Below the pieces are notes generated by a model, which ran no database searches, was not told where the DNA came from, and worked only from the letters and a program-made list of their open reading frames with translations. Position numbers and translations under genes: made by a program. From Erythrophleum ivorense (taxonomy: Eukaryota > Streptophyta > Magnoliopsida > Fabales > Fabaceae): 64,000 nucleotides of DNA. The stretch lies in contig JAIUCV010000008.1 of NCBI GenBank assembly GCA_026724425.1, positions 25,931,470 to 25,995,469 on the forward strand, given 5' to 3'. Below, piece after piece: positions 37,598 through 48,100 of the stretch. How positions within the stretch are numbered: position 1 is the stretch's first letter; every line of letters begins with the position of its first letter.

Positions 37598-38400
37598 TCC
37601 ATCACTACTATGATCTTCTGAGCGTTTACAACCACGGTGACATTACTAATTATATGGCCTAAATACTCCACTTGTACTGCAGCAAAAGTACACTTACTCT
37701 CCTTCGCAAAGTAATGATTGGCTCTTAAGACTTTTAACACTTTACACAAGTGTTCTATATGCTTTTTCAAATTCGGGCTGTAAACTAGTATAATATCAAA
37801 GAATACTAGTACAAAACTTCTTAAAAATGGTCTAAATATGTTGTTCATGACTCCTTGAAAGGTAGTCGGTGCATTGGTTAAGCCAAAAGGCATAACCAAC
37901 CACTCATAATGACCCGAGTGGGTTCTGAAAGCAATCTTATAGGTATCTCTTGGTTCCATTTTGATTTGATAGTAATTAGCTCTTAAATCAAGCTTTGTAA
38001 ACCACCTTGCATCCTTAACTCATCCAAAAGCTCTTCCACTATAGGAATGAGATACCTATTCTTTATGGTCTTCTTATTAAGTTCTCTATAATCGATTCAC
38101 ATCCTCCACGAGCCATCTTTCTTCTTTTCCAAGACTATAGGTGCAGCAAACGGAGAAGAACTTTCTTGAATGACTCCAGATTCAAGTAACTCGCCCACCA
38201 TCTTTTCTATAACATCCTTCTATGTAGAAGAATACCTATAGGGCTTAAGGTGGATGGGATCTGTCCCTTCTTGTAGTATAATTGGGTGATTATGGCCCTC
38301 CCTACACAGAGGTAAACCCTTAGGTTCTGCAAAAACATTTCCAAACTCTTTTAAAAGCTTTTCAACCTCAAATAGGGTAGTTTCAGTACCTCAAGAAAAA
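37567..38400 (-). pseudogene. Reverse transcriptase of element D, decayed
   Basis: The minus-strand open segment 37959-37567 (130 codons) carries MPFGLTNAPTTFQ, the FF-D-I-ILVYS active-site box at residues 53-61 and the VEYLGHIIS motif. The active-site box should read F-x-D-D; the second catalytic aspartate is isoleucine here, so the enzyme would be inactive even without its stops. Upstream (38400-37960) the N-terminal motifs FAAPIVL-KKKDGSWRM and DYRELNKKT are legible but broken by stops and a frame change. Confidence 0.7.
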
Positions 38401-38690
38401 TTGACTACTAGCAGCTTTATCTTTGGCTTCAACCCTTATGGGAGCCGCTAATTGCCATGTATTTGAAGGTACCAATTGTAGAGTGCACATTTTGCCATTG
38501 TACCAAAAGAACACAGTGGTTGTATCATAGTTCTAGAAGGCATAATGAAGGCTTTTAAGCCATTCCCATCTCAAAACAATGTCATATGTCCTTATACTCA
38601 TGACTTTTAGGTCCCTTGTGAACTCCTCACCTTGCATCTACCACTTGAACCCTTTCTAAAAACCATATACCCTCAGCCTTTTCCCACCAG

Positions 38691-39218
38691 CTACCATAAC
38701 ATCCACAAAACCATCCTCTTCACCCTTCCAGCCAAGCTTCTTAGCAAAATCATAATCCAAAAAGTTGTGATTGCGCTTCCATTGTCAACTAAAATCTGTA
38801 CTGTCCTTCGGCTAACGTGCCCTTGGACCCTCATTGAAGAGGCTCTCACTTCTCCTCCCATTACATGGAGAGATATTTGCAAACTCTTAAAGGCATCTTC
38901 CTCTTCTTTGTTGGTTACAGTCTCTTCTTGAAGCCCATCTTCTAAGCCAGCATCCATTTCAATGAGCTGGAGATGCATTTTTTTTCCTCTGGGGACAACT
39001 ATGGCCCTTTGAAAACTTTTGGTGACAGTAGAAACAAAGATTTGGACACGACATTCAGCTTCCTCTTCTAGGCTCATCATTTTAGAGACTCTCGAAGCTT
39101 TTCTTGACACGTTTGTACCTCGATCCCATGTCAGAGAGCCTAAACTTAAAGCTACAGACACAATTTGGGGTATTTTTGTCATTTTCAACCTCTCTAGCTA
39201 GGACCCACTAATGAGAGA
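38691..39218 (-). pseudogene. gag end and aspartic protease of element D
   Basis: The minus-strand open segment 39188-38691 (165 codons) has an acidic linker and then an ISLHVMGGEVRASSMR-type start with ILVDNGSA at residues 132-139. In Ty3/gypsy proteases this reads DSGS or DTGS, so the catalytic triad is D-N-G here. After this the segment loses the family pattern, suggesting a frameshift. The 5' side is cut at 39218 by the A4 insertion; gag resumes at 43344. Confidence 0.55.
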
Positions 39219-39521
39219 TGTAACACCATAAAATTCTAGCTCATCTCATTATATACACATACCTTATATCATTATATTCATGAAAGTATCAAAAAAGGGA
39301 TGAAATAATGACTTCCTTTGCGTTGCGTTGAACTTAAAAATTCGCATTTGATGTCACATGGACCGTGGAAGCTCATGCTATGCATTCTCATATTTAAATA
39401 CATCATTACAACTCATTTGCATCATAAAATCATGCTCACAACTCATGGAAACCGAAATGGAGCATGAAATTGGTTTGTTTAATTTCGGCCAGATTTGTCC
39501 CTTATTCTGTCCAAACTTTGA

Positions 39522-40460
39522 AAAATCATAACTAATTTTAGAAAAATCATAATCATGCAATCTTGGTCATTTTGGGAAGTTATGGATGTCTACTTCACAC
39601 TAAAAATACGCCCAGACCATAACATTCATCACAAAGGGCGTTTGACATCCAAAATGGTCCAAAGGTCAGACCGAATTCTAGAACTGTCACAAAATTATGT
39701 AGAAAACTTTAAAAATGTCTAATTAATTCCACAAAATTGAAAACCAACAAATTTTACCTTTCTAGAAATCTCTAGATGTCTACCACATGGTAAAAATAGT
39801 TTTAGTTCATGAATCATTAAGGGGAAGATGTTTAACATTCGAAAAGCTACTGAGGTCGTTGTTGCTTGGGCTGCTATTTCAAATTACTGATATAAACTTC
39901 TAAAATTCATAATTAATTCTATAAAAATCGAAATCACACACATTCAGTCATTCTGGAAAGCTAAAAACGTTAACTTTATGCTAAAAATAATTCCAGAATG
40001 AAACAGATACATTTAGCTATTAGAAATCTATATAACAGTGACTGAACTCCTGGGGCGCCACTGCTAGTAACAGCAAACTTAAAAAATGCATAACTCTTTG
40101 CTCAGACCTCCAAATGAGGTGATCTTGGTGGCCACAGAAAGCTTATGACCTCTAATTTATGCTTGTAAAATTTCACAAGCATTGAACACCATTTTCCCAT
40201 CGGATGACACCGAATACAAATCTGACCATATGAACAGTACATGCCTCATGACAGCAGAAAATATGAACTTTGAAAATTCATAATAATTCTATAGAGCTTC
40301 AATTTTTCTGCACTTTAACTTTTCAAAAAGCTCTTGATGAGCCCTATAGGTTTGCAAAATTTCATGGGCAAATTCTTTCATTTGGTCAGTTTGTGCCATG
40401 AAGTTCTATTTTGGTCATTTTGAGCTCCATAATTGTATCAAAGGATCCAAATTTACTTCC
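39522..40460 (-). repeat. Five tandem modules of about 181-190 bp in LTR A4
   Basis: Unit starts are spaced 190, 190, 181 and 190 bp. Each opens with AAAAT(T)CATAA-like text and most carry an AAGCT...GATG phrase about 60-70 bp later. Units differ at many positions, so this is an old array carried by the LTR family. Confidence 0.6.
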
Positions 40461-42248
40461 CAAGCTTGTGTGCCCATTTGCGCATGTGACATTGCACCAA
40501 AATGACATTTTAAACTTGTCTTAAATATGCACAAACCAAAAATTCAGGAACTCACACTCTCACCCCATACCATACATACATTTCCATAAGGCTAGTCTTG
40601 GTATTCCATACCCAAAAATTGCAATACATTTCATTTATCCACAAATTTCATACATACATCATCTATTAAGATATTTACACATGTTTCATTCATTGTGCAT
40701 CAATTTTAACAAAAGATTACATCATATGCCACTTCTTTGGTTACAACATAAACAAAATTAAAAGCTTTATAATCAAGGCTTCATCTCCTCACTTGGTGGC
40801 TTCCATTTCCTTGTTTATTGGCTCCACCTAACATGTTAGGATATTGGAGAGAAGGGAATGAGATTCAAAGAATTCCAATAACTCATCTTCTATTCAATCA
40901 TGCATAAAGAATGCAATACAAGTCTTAAGGATGCATGCATGGCATATTAATATGAAAAATGATGCAAAATACATTCTTGGCATTTACACAAAGCATATAT
41001 AATATACTTAGACTTGCCAAATGAATGGATTAGCCTCACCCACTTTCTTCAAGGTTCTTGGACCTGCCTCACCTTTTTTCTCAAAGGGCATGAACTAAGC
41101 CTTGCTTAACCACTTCTAAGGGCTCTTGGCTCATCCTCATCGAACATAGAAGGTTCTTAGTCTCTCCACATTCAAGCAAATCAATACAAACATTCTAGGC
41201 ATCATTGAATATATAATGCAACACTATGGTTCCATGGAATATAGGCATCATACCAAAACATAATTTATAGCTTAAAATACACATACACACATTCAAAGAC
41301 AATGTAGACATTCATTCATGCATGGGAAAAAAGAGAGAGAGTTACCTTATTTGCATTTACACACTTTTTCCTTAAGCCTTAAGTCCTCTCCCTTGACCTC
41401 ACACACCCAAGAAGGTGGATACCATTTCTATTGGCCTAGACACACCAAAAGAAACATGAATTACTCATGGAAACAAGCATTGACATTATACACACTTTAC
41501 ATGATGCTACTTTGGTTTATGGCTCCATTATACTTCTATAAGGCACTTAATAAAGAAACTACAAAAATTCATGATCTTGGCTCCCTTCTCTCCTTCAATC
41601 TATGATTCTTGACTCCATTTAGACTCCTTGGAGTCATCACACAATTATTTTAAGGAGTCTAACTAGGAGTTGCTTCATTATGTTTCATTATGCTACATTA
41701 TGGAACCTACACCTCTATCTCAATATCTATGGTTTCTAAAATGTTTTCAAAGCTTCCTCTCATTCTCTTCCATCATAAATGACTCAAAAATAAGTTTGGA
41801 ACAAATGAAAACTAACCCTAACCTATAGTTCTGCCTTAGGCTGAAATGACACATGAAAAAGGAAAGTAATGGGTTGCTTTGTTTTCTTGATGGAAGAGAT
41901 GTGTAGTGAGGTCTCTAGGGATCTTAGGAACTTGAGCAAACACTCATCTAAGCTAGGGAATTCATTGGTCAAAATAGATTTCATAATGTCTCCATGAATC
42001 CCTAACTTTTCTATCTTGTGTTTTCATGCTTCTTTCTTTGATTTCTTGGCACCTACTTGCTTCTCACACTCCAAAATCTATGAATCTCCCTTGCTATGAC
42101 CAAAATTCATCTACCTTTAATTAGGCTCTATATGGGATGAAATTATCACAAAGAGAAGAAGGGAAGAAGAAGCATGGAAGACAATAACTTACCTTGATTT
42201 CCTAGCTTTTCTCAAGTGCTCTTCCAAGTGGTAAGTTCCTCTCCTTCA

Positions 42249-42760
42249 AATTCTGTTATTCCTCCTCTGTACCAGACTCAAAACATCATCAAATCCATCA
42301 ATGAAACCATAGAAATGAAGAGTAGAATGAGAAGAACAAGTTTACTGAAGGGAAGAGCATAAAATTCCACACCTTTCTTACTTTTTCCTTGCTTTTTCTC
42401 TCTTCAAAATCTCCTCTCCTTGTGCGCCCAAGGGTGCTGGTTTCCTTCTTTGTTTTTGGGGCAGAAACAAATCGTGGAAATGAGGAGCTACTAGAACGTG
42501 GATGAATTCTGTTATTCCTCCTCTATACCAGACTCAAAATATCACCAAATCCATTAATGAAACCATAGAAATGAAGAGCAAAATGAGAGGAACAAGTTTA
42601 CTAAAGGGAAGAGCATAAAATTTCACACTTTTCTTACCTTTTTCTTACTTTTTCTCTCTTCAAAATCTCCTCTCCTTGTGCACCCAAGAGTGCTGGCTTC
42701 CTTCTCTGTTTTTGGGGCAGAAACAAATCGTGGAAATGAGGAGCTACTAGAACGTGGATA
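42249..42760. repeat. 256-bp tandem duplication inside LTR A4
   Basis: Copies 42249-42504 and 42505-42760 are nearly identical, both running from AATTCTGTTATTCCTCCTCT to CTAGAACGTGGAT. The few differences are mostly transitions. The duplication is not seen in the other A copies, so it arose after the A4 insertion or in its immediate source. Confidence 0.85.
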
Positions 42761-43343
42761 AGAAGGAGCTAAAAATCACTTTATGCAACTTTTTATTTTT
42801 GCAATTTAGTCATTTTTCTTGGCTTTTTCATTTTAGGCTCATATCAACTCCTTTTTGAAATTCGTCTTTTCCATCATATTCCTTAGGTTCTTAATCATAA
42901 GAATTTCTTTTGGAATCACTTAAAAATGATCTAAAACCATTCCGAACCATTCGGTCAAAGTTTCGATCAACCGACGGCCAAAATCGCTCATCGGAGGGGT
43001 TTCAACTGTTCTAGGGGTTCCTATGGTATTCAGGGCCTCTGAGAACCTCAGAAAGTTCAAATTTTTTGTTTAAAAAGCCCTCCTATGAGTTTTCCAAATT
43101 TTTCAAAAATTACAAAAATATCCCTACTTTTTTCGACAAATTTTTTGAGCTCTTCTAGCTTTGGTTTTTGGGCATCTTAAACCTCAAATCCTCATTTTCT
43201 AATATTTAAAATTTTATCATAATTTTAGTTGGCCCCAATTCCTTCTATTTCGAGGACTTCCTTTTATATTTAACCCATTTCTGAAGTTTACGAAGAAACC
43301 GAACATTGCATTTCTCACGTTTACGGAGAGACCGGATGTTACA

Positions 43344-44110
43344 AGAGATGTCTTCTTGAGTATTGACCATCTGTCTTGAGCCTGTGATAATGAAAACATG
43401 CCACTGAGAGAGACCGAACTCCCATGTTTCTTCCACGTCTTCACTTTTGAAGCTTTCTGGACATTGATTTCTTTGAGTCGAGCTAGACTTCGTGCGTCGT
43501 GGAGGGTAGTGGGCTAAAGAAATCGAACGAGCCCAAAAAAATCTTCATGAAGTCCTACAATATAGGATTGCACCAAATAATCTTCAGACAACCAAAGTTG
43601 ACACATAACACTATTAAACACATCATTGTATTCGGACAAAGAACTCGTTTACTGAAGTCACATGAGGTCTTCCATCGGAGCTTTATATGAAGGCTCAAAA
43701 CGACTCTTGATAGCTTCAGTGTATTTGGCCCATGACAATAAAGCAAATTCCCTCGTTTGCTCGAATTCTTGGTGCCATTGGAAGGCTTTTTTGTCTAGGT
43801 GAATGCTGGCCATGGTGACTTTCCAATCTTCTAGGGTCTCGTCCAATGCAAAATATCTTTCGCACTTCAGAAGCCACCCAAGAAAGTCTTCCCATTGAAA
43901 TCTTAAGAACTCAATCTTGGTAAAGCATGTTGGAGGTTGGTAATCACGCTGCTCCGTGTGAGGATGCTTATTTCTTGGATAGCTATTAAAGTTCGTACTA
44001 TCCCCAATAGCCAACTCATCAAAGCATCGAACCAATTGAGCTAGTTGAGCAGTCATTGCCTGAAACTAAGTTTCAAGCGTTCGGATACTGTCATCATTTT
44101 GTTCAGCCAT
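43344..44110 (-). pseudogene. gag of element D, 5' part
   Basis: The minus-strand start ATG is at 44110-44108. An in-frame TAG at 44068-44066 comes 14 codons later, and an open segment runs 44056-43658. It contains the gag core signature: FLGWLLKCERYF, a W-K-V-x-x-A segment, FQWHQEF, and WAKYTEAIKSRF about 30 residues later, the usual pattern of the Ty3/gypsy capsid domain. A shifted frame continues towards 43344, where A4 interrupts. It is non-functional because of the early stop and frame changes. Confidence 0.68.
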
Positions 44111-44165
44111 CTGTCGTTGCGCAACTTAGGAGTGGGTTTCAGGCATACAAAGGCGAAGGAAAGGA

Positions 44166-44225
44166 GCACAGCTACTCAACAGTAATAACGATCATAACTC
44201 CCTATCAATCTATATTTATATAAAA
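44166..44225 (-). mobile_element. 5' LTR stub of element D
   Basis: This matches the TATATAAATATAGATTGATA...AGCTGTGCT segment of the 3' LTR but stops there. The distal 150 bp or so of the LTR, and any primer-binding site, are absent between this point and the gag start at 44110. The outer TGTTGT is also missing. Confidence 0.55.
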
Positions 44226-45109
44226 GATGCCACATATTGGCTTTAAAAAAAAATTCCTATTTTGAAATAAGGTCAGACTTAGGTACCTTTACTTATGATT
44301 ATTCTTACGATTGGGTAAAATGTCCTCCCCCCCCCCCCCCCCTCTCTTTCTCTCCCAAAAAAAAAACCAAAAAAAATGTGAAGTGATTTTGATAACATAA
44401 ATGAAGAAAATATTTATAAAAACATAACCTTAAACACTATCAACATAATACAAAAAATTATATCAACGATACACTAGAAAATAGCCAGCAATTATTCACT
44501 TTACAATTAATGAACATCTAATAGAGATACACGGTAAAATCAATCTTTATAAAATTAAAACTGTTTTGGCAAGAAACTGTAAGAAATCTATCAAACTTGA
44601 AAACATCACTTTGGCATGCAACAATGGGGATGTATCAAGCTGGCTACTCTTTATGACAAGTCTGGTCATCTGTTGCCCTGCCAAAACCTTACAAATGATT
44701 ACCTTGACATTTGTAGGTTGAATATTTTAAGACAATGAAAAAGCGAGGATCCACCCTTAAAAAGGCTCCCTGTCCCTTCAAGTCTAGAACTTGAGAAATA
44801 TTACAAACTAAGATATTATATTGTATACATACGGACCCAGACAAGCATACAACTTGCTAATAGAGAATTGTAAAATTTGAATATATAATTTATGAGAAAT
44901 TGATACATCCACTCTTCACATCCAAAATAGTTGTAAGGAGCCATAGAAACTTACTAGGATGGATTTGTCAATGTTAGTAGACCCCACCACTTTAAAGTCT
45001 AATACACCCCCTTTGGTAAGTTTTCATAGACTCTTCACGCCTATCTTGAGCACACAGAGTGGACTTAAAAATTGTCAATAATTCATGAGTAGATGATTGA
45101 TAGTACATA
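44226..45109. other. Intergenic DNA and SDP6 3' untranslated region
   Basis: No ORF of note. The part nearest 45109 should hold the 3' UTR of the minus-strand SDP6 gene; I cannot place the polyadenylation site. A run of 16 C at 44327-44342 is followed by a CT-rich and then an A-rich tract (AAAAAAAAACC at about 44356). Confidence 0.45.
44327..44342. repeat. Homopolymer C16 tract
   Basis: Sixteen consecutive C on the plus strand, rare in plant DNA. The exact length may be unreliable, because homopolymers of this size are error-prone to sequence and assemble. Confidence 0.85.
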
Positions 45110-48100
45110 CTAGTTGTGTTTCCCATCATGGCATTGAGCATTTTTTGAGGATTTAAATGTCTCCAAAAATTCTCCACCCTTCTTCAACTCTTCCTTCTGC
45201 CTGGTCGTGTCCCATTTGTGCTCAGCAGCCAATATTTCAACAACACGAGGTAAGGCCTGTCGTGCTGCATCAGTGTCGAGGAAAGCAAGACGAGACCTCC
45301 TCGCAATGAAGTCAATAGCAGACTCACAGTATTCATTTCGAGCACAATAAGCCACCTCTGCCTCTAGAACTGGGTAACCATGGGCAAGTCTCTTGCCCAG
45401 ATTTTCATTCTAACATAAAATACACAATTAGTCTAACCCTTCCCTTGGATGAAACCATGAACTTAATTAAAACTTGTATGAAATGCATGGATACAATTCA
45501 AGACTAGCCATCATCATACCATAGATACCTTTATAGGGGGAAAAACTTAAATGCAGTCCTTTAGTTATTTGCTATTAGGTTCTCAAATCAAATTTGGACA
45601 TGTGGAAGTGCTCTAGTCCATAATGAGCTGATGAGTTGGGAAAAAAGATGTTCACATGCTATATTTTTATTTAAAAACTGATAGTAAAAACCTATGAAAT
45701 TGCATCTAAAACTTGTTCTCACTATGAAATTACAGCAACACAAACCAACCTGAGCAATGGCAGCCACGAGCACAGCCTTAGTTCCATAGGCATGAGACAA
45801 GTGCTTTGCTGCAGCACTGTCCATTACACCAGGAATAACTTTCGTATCTGTTCTTTTCATGCGTGTATAATGTTGAGCAAGAACTGTAAAAGATGAAGGC
45901 TCCCAACCTTCACCACCGACAATCGGCAGGTTGTTGGTCACACATCCATTTTTGGGGTTCAGCTTTCCAGACTTCAAAGCTACATCAACAGCATCTTCTG
46001 CCATGCTGAAACTTGTGGTAAGCAAATTATTTGAGTGTAATAAAAACAAGTGAAGCAGGATAAGTTGGAAAATAATGGAACACAGCTTGAATAAAAAGAG
46101 ATACTGAAAGATCATTATGACAAATAAAATGACTAGCTAGTAGAACAATTTATCACAAACTTCCACAAGGAACTTTCAGCTTGGCACATTAAATAATTAC
46201 CTACGATATGTAGTCCACTTGCCACCAGTGATGGTGACCAAACCAGGGTACTCCTCATACACAATGTGATCCCTGGAGATACTCTCAGTATTTTTTGCCG
46301 ATGGATCCACTGCTAATGGGCGAATGCCACTCCAAGCAGAAAGAACATCAGAACGTCGTACCTAAATTTTCCCAGCATTATTTGCAGACTGTTAAAAAGG
46401 TAGAAGGAGAAAGAAAGACTCCTAGATTGAGTGAATGCTTACTAGTGTTTGTGCCTTGAATTTAGTCAACATTTACAAGGACAGACTCTGTTACGTAAAT
46501 TTTACAAAACAAGACTTCTACAAATAAACAGATTGAATTAATTAAGATGGAGCCAATCGAAATCTGATGCAAAATATTGTCAAACAAGCAATATATTTAC
46601 AACATCATTAATCCTGAACTTAATTGTAATAAAGAAAAGGGGAAATGAGGACACAAAAAGTCAATTGTGTTGGGAGGGATAACATACTTTAACAGTAAGG
46701 TGATCAGAGATGGCATCCAATATAAATTGTATTTCATCTTCATGCGGTTCTGGAAGAAAAGTAATTTTAGTGCTGGAATCTGTAGTCCCAGCAACTGTTC
46801 TCCCCAGCCATGGCAGCATGAAAACAACACGTCCATCCTTAGTTTTAGGAACAATTAAGCCCATCCCCTCTGGAGAATAATAATCAGGGAGTACAATATG
46901 TACACCACTGCTGGGACAGATAATTTCACGTATGCCCTTGTCAGCCAATTTCCTTATAGAATCAGAAAATGGCCCAGCCGCATTCACAATTACTTTTGCA
47001 TGTGTCTCAAACTCTTTTCCTGCAGCATGTAAACTAATAAATAAAGGTAATCAACTTAAACTCTATGAACCTCTGAAGCTTAAATCTCATAAATTAAGCT
47101 GTGCGCTTACACCTGTAATATACACGCTTATGAAGGAATTTTATTCAGGTAAGTTTTATTTATCCACAATGCAAGCAGAAGAAAGTTAAAATAAAACTCT
47201 GCTCCAGTCATCCATAATTCAAGCAAATTAGTTCCACATTGATTTTTCACAAAGATAACAGTTCCATTTCAACTACTGATATGCTTGATTATTTATTTTT
47301 CTTTTTTTTTTGGGGGAGGGGGGTGGATGTAGGGGAAGGTTGACAGTGAATATGGGGTTCAATCTCAAAACCCGAAAAAGGCATCCATTTCACTTTCTTT
47401 GAACTACTTCTTTAGACTGTGTGTGTATGCCAAACAATGTCCAAGTATCTGGAAATTATGGAGATATATTATTCTAAAATAAACCCATGTCAACTAATCA
47501 AACTTTTTTATGTGCTTGCAACTAATCAAACCTGGGATAAACTAAAAGCCAATGATGTAAACAATGGATCTCTCTGGTAACAGTTAAGAGTTTAAAAAGA
47601 CGTGTTACCTGATAAATTGTCTCGAATTCGTGCTCCAATTATTCGTTTGCCAGCATCATCCTTCAGGAAAGATACAACTTCTGCATGGTTTAACACTGCT
47701 GCACCAGCTATTGCAGCAGTGCAGGCCAATCCAACATTTAATCGCGAATCATTCATCTGCCCATCATAATATACTACTGTGCCCCTCAACTTTCTACCAT
47801 TCCCCTCCTTTGCCAATGTGGGAAAGAGCTCAACAGACTCTTTTTCTGAAAAGTATCTTGATAAATGCAAGAGCTGTCTTCCTGCAACCAAATCGTATGC
47901 TTTCAAGCCCATCCAGTAGTACACCACTTCAAACCAGCTGAAACATGGTGTCATGCAAGGCAAAGCATGGCATAGGTGTGGTGCATTGTCAATAACCTGT
48001 TTACGCTCCTTAAGTGCATGGAATACTAATTTCAGTTGCCCATAGTCAAGATTAAAGACAGCTTTCTCCAAGTAACGTACACCTAATGGTTCGCATAAAC

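Larger units (their letters stand above)
39219..43343 (-). mobile_element. Solo LTR A4 (family A), 4125 bp, TSD AGAGA
   Basis: It runs from TGTAACACCATAAAATTC to CCGGATGTTACA on the plus strand. AGAGA at 39214-39218 is repeated at 43344-43348, and removal joins two parts of element D. It is longer than other copies because of a 256-bp tandem duplication (42249-42760) and a fifth module (starts 39522, 39712, 39902, 40083, 40273). A consensus-like donor AAGGTAAGTT lies on the minus strand near 42187-42195. Confidence 0.82.
35333..44225 (-). mobile_element. Dead Ty3/gypsy element D (chromovirus-like)
   Basis: The minus strand carries in order a 5' LTR stub, gag, protease, reverse transcriptase, RNase H, integrase, chromodomain-like end, polypurine tract and short 3' LTR. 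That is the Ty3/gypsy gene order, with integrase after RNase H. Every domain holds stops or frameshifts, and solo LTR A4 sits between gag and protease. A 55-60 bp near-identical segment at 44166-44225 and 35483-35540 is the shared part of the two LTRs. The chromodomain-like C-terminus suggests a chromovirus; the lineage within that group is uncertain. Confidence 0.75.

Noticed and set aside
39522..40460. CRISPR-like regular repeat
   Set aside because: Plant nuclear context, degenerate units and no short identical repeats with unique spacers; it is a tandem module of an LTR.
44327..44342. C16 tract as a functional element
   Set aside because: Isolated homopolymer, more likely slippage or a sequencing-sensitive site; listed only as a repeat.
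45588..46115. 175-codon minus-strand ORF as a separate gene
   Set aside because: It is SDP6 exon 5 read through into introns on both sides; splice sites and phase fit the six-exon model.
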